Shown: positions 34,728-43,017, counted from the first letter of the stretch. The stretch: DNA of 64,000 bases from Mycolicibacterium peregrinum (GCF_001665625.1 NZ_LZSY01000106.1:1-64000), one strand, 5' to 3'. Notes: generated from the sequence alone by a model not told the origin. Made by a program: numbers and translations.

Positions 34728-34801
34728 GCCCGCGTAGCTCAAATGGAGAGAGCGCCTGTTTACGAAGCAGGAGGTTGCTGGTTCGAGTCCAGCCGCGGGC
34801 G
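34728..34801 (+). tRNA. tRNA-Arg (anticodon ACG)
   Basis: Anticodon stem CCTGT/GCAGG holds loop TTACGAA. Acceptor GCCCGCG pairs with CGCGGGC. This is the last member of the array; no CCA is encoded. Confidence 0.92.
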
Positions 34802-34860
34802 CGCACGACGCTGCTCCAGTGTGGCCTGGGCTGGGCAAGCAGACCCCGCATCGATCGCGG

Positions 34861-34888
34861 TGAACCTTCGGTGCCGGTCCGGCGTATA
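34861..34888 (+). promoter_or_regulatory. SigL-like ECF promoter upstream of the catalase-like operon
   Basis: TGAACC (34861-34866), a 16-nt spacer and CGTATA (34883-34888) match the published mycobacterial SigL-type consensus TGAACC-N16-18-CGT. The -10 lies 40 nt before the ATG at 34928. The operon encodes an ECF sigma factor, so the promoter is probably autoregulated. Confidence 0.72.
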
Positions 34889-34927
34889 CCCCCGGGTACT
34901 GGCCCAACAGGTATAGGTAGGTCGTTC

Positions 34928-36028
34928 ATGGTTCGCAGATCGGTCGTGCACTCATCACGGCGTAGCGGTGTGGTCACTCGACGAAGCGTGGTCCTCGGTA
35001 TCGCGGCGGTCGGCGGGTTCCTTGCCACCGACCTGGGTGCGGTGCTCTACGCCCGCGGTCCGCTTGGATCGCGGAGCAGGTTGACCCCTCAGGCGTTCGT
35101 CGACGCGTTTTACAAAGTTGCCGGGGTCCATCGCGGCTATCGGCTGAATCATGCGAAAGGCGTTGCGGTAAGCGGGTTTTTCGAGAGCAACGGTGCCGGG
35201 TCGGAGATCACCAAGGCTGCGGTTTTCCAGGTCGGCCGCACCCCGTTGGTAGGACGGTTCTCGGTGCCGGGAGGAAATCCCATGGTGGCCGACACCGTCG
35301 ATGCTCCGCGGGGACTGGGCCTGGCCATGGGGTATCCGGGTGGTGGGCAGTGGCGAACCGCGATGCTGAATATTCCGGTATTCCAGGATAATTCCGTACA
35401 GGGATTCTACGACCGATTGCTCGCCTCCAAACCCGTGCCCGGGACCGGCAAGCCTGATCCCAACGTCATGGCACGTTTCCTGGCCGACCATCCTGAAACC
35501 GCGAGCGCCATGTCGGTGATCAAGCAGCAACCGCTCACCTCGGACTTTGCCGACAGCACCTTCCGAGGGCTCAACGCCTTCTACTTTGTGAACGCGAACG
35601 GTGACCGCACACCCGTGCGATGGTCACTGAGCCCGCTGCGGGAGGTAAGGCCACCCGACGAAACTTCGAGCAATCCGAACCGGCTGTTCGACAGCGTCAT
35701 TCGCGATATCCGCACCGAGCCGTTGCGGTGGCGCCTATTGGTGACGATCGGTGAGCCGGAGGACGATGTGCGCGACGCCACCGTCGCGTGGCCGGCTGAT
35801 CGGCGCACGATCGACACGGGGACCGTGGTGCTCGACTCCATCGCGACGGAGTCGGCGGGCAACGCCCGCGATGTCAACTTCGATCCCATGGTGCTGCCGG
35901 ACGGCATCGAACCCTCGCAAGACCCGCTACTCCCCGCACGCTCGGCGGTGTACGCGGCATCGTTTCGTCGGCGCGCCGGTGTTGCCGGCGAAGCCCCGCA
36001 GGTCGAGGCCGGGGAGGTGGCGCAATGA
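34928..36028 (+). CDS. Tat-exported catalase-related peroxidase (SrpA-like)
   Basis: The ATG at 34928 gives 366 residues with a Tat-type signal (TRRSVVLGIAAVGGFLA). A catalase-related fold follows: HRGYRLNHAKGVAVSGFFESNG carries the distal histidine, then GRFSVPGGNP and DAPRGLGLAMGYP. At this length it is the reduced catalase-like peroxidase type rather than a true catalase. It should act outside the membrane. It overlaps the cytochrome b561 gene by 4 nt and leads the sigma-factor operon. Confidence 0.87.
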   Translation: MVRRSVVHSSRRSGVVTRRSVVLGIAAVGGFLATDLGAVLYARGPLGSRSRLTPQAFVDAFYKVAGVHRGYRLNHAKGVAVSGFFESNGAGSEITKAAVFQVGRTPLVGRFSVPGGNPMVADTVDAPRGLGLAMGYPGGGQWRTAMLNIPVFQDNSVQGFYDRLLASKPVPGTGKPDPNVMARFLADHPETASAMSVIKQQPLTSDFADSTFRGLNAFYFVNANGDRTPVRWSLSPLREVRPPDETSSNPNRLFDSVIRDIRTEPLRWRLLVTIGEPEDDVRDATVAWPADRRTIDTGTVVLDSIATESAGNARDVNFDPMVLPDGIEPSQDPLLPARSAVYAASFRRRAGVAGEAPQVEAGEVAQ

Positions 36029-36600
36029 TCGCGTCGGCCATCCGATCCGGCTCCCGCTACGCGCTGGGCACCCGCGTTCTGCATTGGTTGGCCGCAGTGC
36101 TCGTGTTCGGCGCACTGGTGGTCGGGTTTGTCCTGGCCAACTCCCTCGCGGACTACGCAGTGCTCCTCAGCGTGCACAAGGTTCTGGGCGCACTCGTGTT
36201 CGTGGTGTTCGTGATCCGTGTGCTCAACAGGCTCACTGATCGTGGGCCCGCTCTCCCCGCGACCGTCGGCCGGGTCGAGCGCATCGCGGTTGTCGGCTCC
36301 GAACTCGCCATGTACGCGCTGCTGTTGGCGCAGCCGCTGCTCGGATGGGCGATGCTGTCTGCGAGCGGAGTGCCGGTTGTGTTGGGCGGCGCGCTTCGGC
36401 TGCCACCGGTCGTCCCTGTGAATGCTGAGCTGTTCGGTCTGCTTCGGGACGCTCACTCGGTCGTGGCGTACGCCCTGGTCGCGATGATCGCGGCACACGT
36501 GTCGGCGGTGCTCTGGCACACGCTGACACTGCGCGATGGCATGCTGCGCCGAATGACGTTCGGGGGCGATGAACCTCTTGAGCTCCGTCGGCGTACGTAA
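36025..36600 (+). CDS. Cytochrome b561-family membrane protein
   Basis: The 191-residue protein has four membrane spans with haem-ligand candidate histidines in RVLHWLAAVL, LLSVHKVLGAL, LRDAHSVVAY and IAAHVSAVLWH. It probably passes electrons across the membrane to the exported catalase-like peroxidase encoded just upstream, a pairing also seen in other bacteria. The start overlaps the upstream stop (ATGA). Confidence 0.9.
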   Translation: MIASAIRSGSRYALGTRVLHWLAAVLVFGALVVGFVLANSLADYAVLLSVHKVLGALVFVVFVIRVLNRLTDRGPALPATVGRVERIAVVGSELAMYALLLAQPLLGWAMLSASGVPVVLGGALRLPPVVPVNAELFGLLRDAHSVVAYALVAMIAAHVSAVLWHTLTLRDGMLRRMTFGGDEPLELRRRT

Positions 36601-36619
36601 GCCCGTGGATATCACTCGG

Positions 36620-37072
36620 ATGAGAAGAACTGTTGGTGCAACCCTGTTTTCCGCAGGCGTGGTCGTCGGATTCGCAGCGCCGGTTCACGCGAACGCCGAC
36701 GAGCCGGCCGGGCCGGAACCGATCCTCGCTAAGCAGGTATCGGACCTGGGTGAGATCGTCGTCGACGCGCGGGGAATGACGGTGTACGCGTTCCAGGGCG
36801 ACACTCTCGCGACCAGTGGATGCGGCGAGCGCTGCCTACAGAAGTGGCCTGCCGTCGCCGCCCCCGATCCGTTGCCTGCGCAGGTGGCAGGTGTTGACGG
36901 AGTATTGGGTGTGTACCTACGCCCGGATGGCACCCGCCAGTTGACCTTGAATTCGCGCCCGCTCTACACCTTCATCCAGGACCAGACGGTCGGGCAACAT
37001 GAGGGCGTGGGTAAGGAGCTGGCCAATTCCAAGTGGGGGATTGTGCAATCTGACGGGCTACCCCGGTACTGA
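36620..37072 (+). CDS. Exported secreted-repeat (COG4315) protein
   Basis: ATG 36620 is chosen because it begins a signal peptide (MRRTVGATLF to APVHA); an ATG at 36569 and a GTG at 36605 are alternatives. The mature part has two copies of the secreted-repeat motif: VVDARGMTVYAFQGDT with SGCGERCLQKWPAV, and LNSRPLYTFIQDQTVGQ. The Cys pair and tryptophan are family features. The function is unknown, but such proteins are frequently encoded with ECF sigma factors and b-type cytochromes. Confidence 0.85.
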   Translation: MRRTVGATLFSAGVVVGFAAPVHANADEPAGPEPILAKQVSDLGEIVVDARGMTVYAFQGDTLATSGCGERCLQKWPAVAAPDPLPAQVAGVDGVLGVYLRPDGTRQLTLNSRPLYTFIQDQTVGQHEGVGKELANSKWGIVQSDGLPRY

Positions 37073-37074
37073 AC

Positions 37075-37623
37075 GTGGTGAACCGTCCGCGACGTCGCCG
37101 ATCGTCGGCCGCACGTTCACGCTGTGCGGCCGACGACCGGCTCTTGACCATGCTGTACACCATGCACGGCGAAGCGGTCCGGCGATTCGTCGCCGGACAT
37201 GTCGTCGATGTACAGCACCGTGAGGACGTCGTGCAGGAGACGTTCGCGCGGGCCTGGAAGAACATCGACCAGATCGACGCCGACGACGGCAATCCCAGAT
37301 CATTCCTGTTCACAGTGGCCCGGAACGTCATCGTCGATCAATGGCGGCGACGGTCACGGCGAGGTGAGGTGCTTGTGGACACCGATATTGGACTGCCCAG
37401 TGCCGATGTCGTCAACAAATCCTTGGAGCGGATCGTCATCGGTGAATCGTTGCAACGGTTGTCCCCCGAACATCGTGAGGTGGTCAAAGCGCTGTACTTC
37501 GACGACCTCACTGTTGCTGAAGCAGCGGATAGGCTCAATGTTGCTGTGGGTACCGTGAAGTCACGCAGTTACTACGCAGTGCGCGCATTGCGAGCGGTGT
37601 TCGACGAGATGGGGCTGCTGTGA
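37075..37623 (+). CDS. ECF RNA polymerase sigma factor, SigL-like
   Basis: The 182-residue sigma factor has region 2 (VVDVQHREDVVQETFARAWKN to FLFTVARNVIVDQWRRRSRR) and region 4 (LSPEHREVVKALYFDDLTVAEAADRLNVAVGTVKSRSYYAVRAL). The domain arrangement resembles mycobacterial SigL. Start GTG 37075 follows the upstream stop by 2 nt, and the anti-sigma gene begins within its stop (GTGA). A SigL-type promoter heads the operon. Confidence 0.92.
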   Translation: MVNRPRRRRSSAARSRCAADDRLLTMLYTMHGEAVRRFVAGHVVDVQHREDVVQETFARAWKNIDQIDADDGNPRSFLFTVARNVIVDQWRRRSRRGEVLVDTDIGLPSADVVNKSLERIVIGESLQRLSPEHREVVKALYFDDLTVAEAADRLNVAVGTVKSRSYYAVRALRAVFDEMGLL

Positions 37624-38267
37624 TCGACGAACCTCATGTTCTTCTCGGCGCCTATATCCTCGGGGGTCTCGATGCCGAGGAACGCGGGCGGTTCGAGGTG
37701 CACCTCAAAGAATGCGCACAGTGCCGCGCCCAAGCTGCAGATTTCGCACCCCTGCCGGCTCTCCTGAGCAAGGTCGACCGGGCGGATCTGGATACCCAGC
37801 CCACCGACGATGGGGAGTCGGAACTGGCACTGCGCGACATGCTCGCTGCCCGCCGTGCCGCAGCGACCCGCCGTGTCCGCCACCGGGTGATGCTGGCTGC
37901 GTGCGCCGCGGTACTGGCCGCCGTCGCACTGGTGCTGGTCATCCCGCGCGGCGATACGGCCCCACCGGGTACGGGCACCTTTGCGATGCATTCGGTCGTC
38001 GCGGCCGGCGCCTCCGGGTCGGTGACGTTGACGCCGAAGCCGTGGGGGACCGCCATCGTGCTCGACCTGAAACAGTTGCCGCCCGATGGCGTATTCACAC
38101 TGCGGACGATGGACGACAGCGGACAGATGCAGCCGGCCGCTACCTGGGCCGCCATGCCTACCGGGGCGGGGGTCGTACAAGGGGCGACGTCGATTCCGAT
38201 GCCGAAGCTGCGAAAGCTGAACATCGTCGATGCCGACAACACTGTGCTGGCCAGCGTGGAACGCTGA
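37620..38267 (+). CDS. Zinc-finger anti-sigma factor (RslA-like)
   Basis: The 215-residue protein has an N-terminal zinc anti-sigma domain: His6 in HVLLGAYILGGLD, then the His28-x3-Cys32-x2-Cys35 motif. One membrane span lies at about residues 88-108, and an extracytoplasmic RskA/RslA-like domain ends the protein (TLTPKPWGTAIVLDLKQLP). The cysteine zinc site fits release of the sigma factor by oxidants. It is translationally coupled to the sigma gene. Confidence 0.92.
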   Translation: MIDEPHVLLGAYILGGLDAEERGRFEVHLKECAQCRAQAADFAPLPALLSKVDRADLDTQPTDDGESELALRDMLAARRAAATRRVRHRVMLAACAAVLAAVALVLVIPRGDTAPPGTGTFAMHSVVAAGASGSVTLTPKPWGTAIVLDLKQLPPDGVFTLRTMDDSGQMQPAATWAAMPTGAGVVQGATSIPMPKLRKLNIVDADNTVLASVER

Positions 38268-38274
38268 GCAGCCT

Positions 38275-39189
38275 GTGTCGATCCGCGAGCTGATCGTGCT
38301 CGGTACCGCCAGCCAGGTGCCGACACGTCACCGCAATCACAACGGATATCTGCTGCGTTGGGACGGCGAGGGCTTGCTGTTCGACCCAGGAGAGGGATCA
38401 CAACGCCAGCTGATCCTCGCAGGTGTTTCGGCCAGTGCCGTCACCCGGCTGTGTCTGACCCACTTTCATGGCGACCACTGCCTCGGGGTTCCGGGAATGC
38501 TGCAACGCATGTCGCTGGACGGGGCGTCGCATTCGCTGCACGCCTACTATCCGGCGTCCGGCCAGGAGTACTTCGCCCGCCTTCGGCACGCGAGCATTTT
38601 CCACGACACACTCGACGTGCAGGAGCACCCGATGAGCGCCGACGGCCCGGTCGCCGATGGTGCATTCGGCCATCTGGAGGTGCGCACGCTCGACCATTCG
38701 GTGCCCTCGATCGGCTACCGGCTCGTCGAGCCCGATGGCCGGAGGATGGTGCCTGACTCGCTGGCACGTTTCGGGGTTGCCGGACCACTCGTCGGCGAAC
38801 TGCAGAAGACCGGAGAAGTGCGTATCGGTGACCGCCGGGTGCGGCTGTCCGAGGTCAGTGAGCCTCGGCCGGGCCAGCGTTTCGCCTTCATCATGGACAC
38901 CCGCCTGTGCGACGCCGTGTACGCCTTGGCAGAGGACGCAGACCTCCTGGTGATCGAAGCGACGTTCCTCAACGGGGACGCCGAGCTGGCTTCGCGTTAC
39001 GGCCATCTGACCGCGCGGCAGGCCGGTCAGGTCGCCGCCGCGAGCAACGTGCGGCGGCTGGTGCTGACCCATTTCTCCCAGCGCTACGACGATGCCCGGC
39101 ATCATCACGACGAGGCAGCCGAGGTCTTCGGCGGCGAGGTGATCACGGCCGAGGACCTGGCCAGGATCCGCGTCCCCCGACGGTTGTGA
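38275..39189 (+). CDS. rnz: Ribonuclease Z (tRNA 3'-processing metallo-beta-lactamase)
   Basis: The GTG at 38275 lies 7 nt after the anti-sigma stop, so it may share the transcript. The 304 residues start IRELIVLGTASQVPTRHRN, followed by LLFDPGEGSQRQL. The zinc motif is HFHGDHCLG, with further ligands in IMDTRLCD and LTHFSQRY; these are tRNase Z rather than generic MBL features. It cuts the 3' trailer from tRNA precursors lacking an encoded CCA. It is encoded 3.5 kb from a tRNA array in which most genes lack CCA. Confidence 0.88.
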   Translation: MSIRELIVLGTASQVPTRHRNHNGYLLRWDGEGLLFDPGEGSQRQLILAGVSASAVTRLCLTHFHGDHCLGVPGMLQRMSLDGASHSLHAYYPASGQEYFARLRHASIFHDTLDVQEHPMSADGPVADGAFGHLEVRTLDHSVPSIGYRLVEPDGRRMVPDSLARFGVAGPLVGELQKTGEVRIGDRRVRLSEVSEPRPGQRFAFIMDTRLCDAVYALAEDADLLVIEATFLNGDAELASRYGHLTARQAGQVAAASNVRRLVLTHFSQRYDDARHHHDEAAEVFGGEVITAEDLARIRVPRRL

Positions 39190-39239
39190 GGGCGCCGATC
39201 CCCACGCGTGCATGACATGAAGTTGATATGAAGTCTCCG

Positions 39240-39260
39240 GCGGACACCGTTAGTGTCCGC
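39240..39260. promoter_or_regulatory. Inverted repeat before the HicB-like gene
   Basis: GCGGACAC (39240-39247) and GTGTCCGC (39253-39260) form a perfect 8-bp dyad with a 5-nt spacer, ending 11 to 17 nt before the candidate starts at 39272 and 39278. It may be an autoregulatory operator. Confidence 0.5.
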
Positions 39261-39277
39261 AGAATGTCAGAGTGACG

Positions 39278-39835
39278 ATGTCGGTCCCCTCCTGCGATCA
39301 GCAGCGTGCCGGCACATCGATCCGAGCGCTGAGTGTTGCCGATGAGCCCGAGAGGCTCGACGCCGCCGCGGAGCGCGACGAGGTCGTCCAGCTGACCCGT
39401 CAGCAGGAGCTGCGGCAGGCCCGCTACTACCGGGGACTCCTGGAGTCGCAGCGGGCTGAGGTCGAAGAAGAGTTGGCCCGTGACTGCGAACTGCTCGTCA
39501 GACACGCGGCCGACGATCGCAACCGGCGTCGGACGCCACGCCTTCGTGAAGCCATCAGACGCAAGCGCCGGGAGCAGTACCAGATTGACTGTCTGCTGGA
39601 ATCTCTGAACATGCGGTTCTTTCGGCCGCGGCCGATGCCGTTACCGGACCACCGCTTCACCATCGAGGTCGAACCCACGCGGCACGGCTACCGCGTAAGG
39701 ATCCCCGAACTCGATCAAGTCGTGACCGCCGTCAGCCGCGATGATGCTGCAATGACGGCCCGCGAGTACATCGCCGTGAGCATCGGCATCGCGATCAGCC
39801 GGATCTCCGTCACCCCAGGGCGCTTGGGCACGTAG
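39278..39835 (+). CDS. Hypothetical protein with HicB-like C-terminal domain
   Basis: The start may be ATG 39278 or GTG 39272; about 185 residues result. The N-terminal 110 residues are highly charged and helical, probably a coiled coil (REEL- and RRRT-type repeats). The C-terminal 60 residues (FTIEVEPTRHGYRVRIPELDQVVTAVSRDDAAMTAREYIAV) have the pattern of HicB antitoxin folds. No HicA toxin gene is adjacent, so a toxin-antitoxin role is not supported. A dyad lies just upstream. Confidence 0.65.
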   Translation: MSVPSCDQQRAGTSIRALSVADEPERLDAAAERDEVVQLTRQQELRQARYYRGLLESQRAEVEEELARDCELLVRHAADDRNRRRTPRLREAIRRKRREQYQIDCLLESLNMRFFRPRPMPLPDHRFTIEVEPTRHGYRVRIPELDQVVTAVSRDDAAMTAREYIAVSIGIAISRISVTPGRLGT

Positions 39836-40135
39836 TTCTGATGGGTGCTCCTCTCGAGCCCCTTATCTCTGCGTCAATGCATGAGTTTCTAAAGTATTTC
39901 GCAACTCTCGTGCGGAAAACTCCTGTGGGACAAAGTATTGCATCAGTGTGATGGCTTGCCATATGTGGCTATCGGTTAATGTCCAGGCACAGTTTCCCCG
40001 TCATTCACCTACGGGAAACGCTGCGTCCCAACTATTTATGTGCAACTGATCGCTGGCTGGTGACACCGCTTCACGGGCACTGCTACGTTCCCTCGGGAAG
40101 AAATCTTCGATTACTGAGAGGCCCGCCGCCGCACC
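39836..40135. other. Intergenic region upstream of the porin pair
   Basis: Three hundred base pairs, AT-richer than the surroundings in the first half, with no supported gene. It should contain the promoter of the MspA-like gene at 40136. I found no clear repeat or hairpin. Confidence 0.5.
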
Positions 40136-40816
40136 ATGCTGAAAACCCTTGCACCACTGGCTGTCGCCTGTTCGCTCGGCGCTTTTGCTTCTCTTGCCGG
40201 CGCCAACCAGGCTGGAGCCCAGCCGATTCCAGCTCCGCCGGCGCCCGATGTTGCACCTGCGCCCGAAGTCGACAACGGCACCGTCCCGTCGGCGGCGCCG
40301 GGGATCTTGCCGACACCCGAGGGCTGGACGCTTTCGGTCAAGGCAGTGGACGAAACGCAGCTCGACGTGGCTCCGTTGACTACCGCCGTGTCCTCGCGCG
40401 AATACCTGGTGGGTGGAACGTTTCTGGGCGAGGTCACCGGCTCTGGCAAGGCCGCGCTGGCCGGTGGCACGTTGGAGGCCGGCTACCAGATCGGTTGTGG
40501 CATCAGTGCCGATGTCGTCGATGCGAGGTTCGGCGGCAATATCACGCCCTCGCTGAGCTCCGCGGGAGTGCCGAGCGTCGGAGGTGGTCTCTTCGCGCAG
40601 ATCCGCCCCACTCTCAAGCCGGGCACGGCATCCGTCGTCCCCGTGACGAAGATCGAATATGAGGGTGATGCGGCACGTGTGACGATCACCGGCCTGCGGA
40701 TCAAGATCGACAGCTGCGTCGGCCAGTCCTTCATTCGCTCATACGCGACCTTCACCAGCTCCACGGCCGACACGCAGGATGTCGTCTCCTACGTGGGCGT
40801 GACCAAGGCCGTGTGA
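40136..40816 (+). CDS. MspA-family outer-membrane porin
   Basis: The 226-residue protein has a signal peptide (MLKTLAPLAVACSLGAF to AGAQP) and a proline-rich linker of about 30 residues. An MspA-type beta-barrel domain follows (GTLEAGYQIGCGI, LRPxLKPG- and VTITGLRIKID-type strands). MspA porins let small hydrophilic solutes cross the mycolate outer membrane. Unlike classic MspA, it contains two mature-region cysteines, Cys121 and Cys194, conserved in the paralogue downstream. The first of a tandem pair. Confidence 0.88.
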   Translation: MLKTLAPLAVACSLGAFASLAGANQAGAQPIPAPPAPDVAPAPEVDNGTVPSAAPGILPTPEGWTLSVKAVDETQLDVAPLTTAVSSREYLVGGTFLGEVTGSGKAALAGGTLEAGYQIGCGISADVVDARFGGNITPSLSSAGVPSVGGGLFAQIRPTLKPGTASVVPVTKIEYEGDAARVTITGLRIKIDSCVGQSFIRSYATFTSSTADTQDVVSYVGVTKAV

Positions 40817-40879
40817 AGTCCCGGCCTCAAACTCACACTCGCTCAATCGTTTACGTTCCGAGAGGTGTCAACAACTGAC

Positions 40880-41572
40880 ATGACCAAGATTCTTGCTGCA
40901 TTGTTTGCGGTAGGTGCGCTGGCGGTGCCGGCGCCCCACGCGACCGCCGCTCCCGAACCCGTCTTGCCGCACGAGCCGAACGCAGATGCTCTGCCGCCCG
41001 TCGAAGGCGAACCCGGAGCCCCGCCGGACACCGGGACCGTCGGCTCCGCGGAACAGTCCGTGGTCACGACGCCGGACGGTTGGGTATTGAAGCTCGCGGC
41101 CAGGGATGAGACACAATTGCCGATCCCAGCCCTGACTACCGCGACCTCGTCGCGTGAGTACCTGGCTGGTGGGACATTCACCGGCAACATCAGCGGTAGC
41201 GGCACCACGTCGTTGCAGGGCGGCACGCTCGAGGCGGGTTACCAGATCGGCTGCGGTATCGAGTTGGGTTCGGTTCGCCTGACCGGCAGCCTCGGCCTTT
41301 CCTCGTCGGTCAGCCGGACTGGCCTCGGCGGAATCAACGCACCGATTCAGGGCAATGTCGAAGTGCGCCCGAAACCGGGCGAGGTCATCGACGTCTCGGT
41401 CACCGAAATGAAGTTCAAAGGCAAGGATTCCCGGGTCACGCTCAAAGACGTGCACATCAAGATCGATGGGTGCGTTGGCCAGTCTTTTCTGCGGTCATTC
41501 GCAAAGCTGACCAGCGCAGCCCCGGGGTCCCAAGACGTCGTCGCGTACTACGGAGTGACCAAGACCGTCTGA
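40880..41572 (+). CDS. MspA-family outer-membrane porin (paralogue)
   Basis: ATG 40880 begins a signal peptide (MTKILAALFAVGALAVPAPHATA); GTG 40865 is an alternative. At 230 residues it is close in sequence and layout to the preceding porin, with the same Pro/Glu-rich linker, the GTLEAGYQIGCGI block (Cys125) and the IDGCVGQSFLRSF block (Cys198). It arose by tandem duplication, with 63 bp between stop and start. Its 3' end overlaps the convergent GAPDH gene by 25 bp. Confidence 0.88.
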   Translation: MTKILAALFAVGALAVPAPHATAAPEPVLPHEPNADALPPVEGEPGAPPDTGTVGSAEQSVVTTPDGWVLKLAARDETQLPIPALTTATSSREYLAGGTFTGNISGSGTTSLQGGTLEAGYQIGCGIELGSVRLTGSLGLSSSVSRTGLGGINAPIQGNVEVRPKPGEVIDVSVTEMKFKGKDSRVTLKDVHIKIDGCVGQSFLRSFAKLTSAAPGSQDVVAYYGVTKTV

Positions 41573-43017
41573 TCCGCGTCGGCCCCGATCTGCGGATACG
41601 TCGGGTACTCGATGCCCGACAGGTACTGCACCGTGCGCACCACCTGGGACGAATAGCCGAATTCGTTGTCGTACCAGACGTAGAGGATCACGTTGTCTTC
41701 GTCGACGATCGTCGCGTTGGCATCGATGATGCTGGCCGCGCGTGACCCGATGAAGTCGCTGGACACTGCGTCGGTCGCCGCGGTGTAGTCGAGGTTGCGG
41801 CTCAACGGTCCCGACAGGGACGCCTGGCGCAGGTACTCCAGGGCTTCTTCCTTGGTCGTCGGGCGGTGCAGCTGCATGTTCAGGATCGCCACCGAGACGT
41901 CCGGGGTGGGAACGCGGATCGAGCTGCCGCTGATCTTGGCCTTCAGGTCAGGCATGGCTTTGGCGACAGCGGAGGCCGCACCGGTTTCGGTCAGGACCAG
42001 GTTGAACGGCGCGGACCGGCCGCGGCGGTCGGCGTTGTGATAGTTGTCCAGCAGGTTCTGGTCATTGGTGAACGAATGCACGGTCTCCACGTGGCAGCGG
42101 GCGATGCCGTACTCGTCGTCCATTGCCTTCAGCGGCGGAACGATCGCGTTGGTCGTGCATGATGCGCACGAGAAGATCTGCTGTTCGAGGTCGAGGGTGC
42201 GGTGGTTGACCCCGTGCACGATGTTCGGGACGTCGCCCTTGCCCGGGGCGGTCAGCAGGACCTTCGCGATGCCGGGCCGCAGGTGCTTGGACAGGCCGTC
42301 GCGGTCACGCCACTTGCCGGTGTTGTCGATCAGGATCGCGTTGTCGATGCCGTACTCGGTGTAATCGACGGTCGCCGGGTCGTCACTGTGGATGAACTTG
42401 ATGACGTTGCCGTTGGCGATGAGGCTGTTGGTTTCAGTGTCGACCTTGATCGTGCCGTCGAACTGGCCGTGCACCGAGTCGCGGCGCAGCAGCGACGCCC
42501 GCTTGGCGAGGTCGCCCTCCCCGTTGCTGCGGATCACCACAGCGCGCAGGTTGAGGCCGTTTCCGGAGCCGGCCTTCTCGATCAGCAGGCGCGCGACGAG
42601 CCGGCCGATCCGGCCGAACCCGTAGAGCACCACGTCCCGCGGACCCTGCGGTTCGCTCTTGTTCTCGCCGGTCACGTCGCTGAGGACCTGCGCGGTGAAC
42701 TCGGGCACCGACAATCCCTCATCGCTGGCGCGGTACGCCATGATCAGCAGGCCGAGGTCGATCTTCGACGGGCCCAGGTCCAGGTCGGCCAGCGCCTGCA
42801 AGAACGGGAAGGTCTCTTCGACCGACAGTTCTTCACCGCCGACCTGTCGCGCGAACCGGTGCGTCCGCAGGATCTTGATGACGGACCGGTTCACCAGCGA
42901 CCGGCTGTGCAGCAGGACTGTGACGCCCTTCGCCCGGTACAGGGTGCCGATGATCGGGATCATCGCCTCCGCGAGTGCTTCCTGAGCATTCCAATGGGCG
43001 AGTTCTGGCGAGTTCAA
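41548..43017 (-). CDS. gapB: Glyceraldehyde-3-phosphate dehydrogenase, long GapB type
   Basis: The frame is open far upstream, but homologous long GAPDHs begin near NSPELAHWNAQEALAEAMIP. That makes TTG 43017 the likely start, with an AGGAC site upstream, giving 489 residues. The N-terminal 130 residues are an extension typical of the roughly 480-residue actinobacterial GapB. The NAD(P) domain (YGFGRIGRLVARLL) and the catalytic Cys in SCASCTTNAIVPPLK follow, with WYDNEFGYSSQV at the end. The short glycolytic enzyme is a different gene. GapB in Corynebacterium works mainly in gluconeogenesis. Confidence 0.85.
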   Translation of the reverse strand: MNSPELAHWNAQEALAEAMIPIIGTLYRAKGVTVLLHSRSLVNRSVIKILRTHRFARQVGGEELSVEETFPFLQALADLDLGPSKIDLGLLIMAYRASDEGLSVPEFTAQVLSDVTGENKSEPQGPRDVVLYGFGRIGRLVARLLIEKAGSGNGLNLRAVVIRSNGEGDLAKRASLLRRDSVHGQFDGTIKVDTETNSLIANGNVIKFIHSDDPATVDYTEYGIDNAILIDNTGKWRDRDGLSKHLRPGIAKVLLTAPGKGDVPNIVHGVNHRTLDLEQQIFSCASCTTNAIVPPLKAMDDEYGIARCHVETVHSFTNDQNLLDNYHNADRRGRSAPFNLVLTETGAASAVAKAMPDLKAKISGSSIRVPTPDVSVAILNMQLHRPTTKEEALEYLRQASLSGPLSRNLDYTAATDAVSSDFIGSRAASIIDANATIVDEDNVILYVWYDNEFGYSSQVVRTVQYLSGIEYPTYPQIGADADQTVLVTP

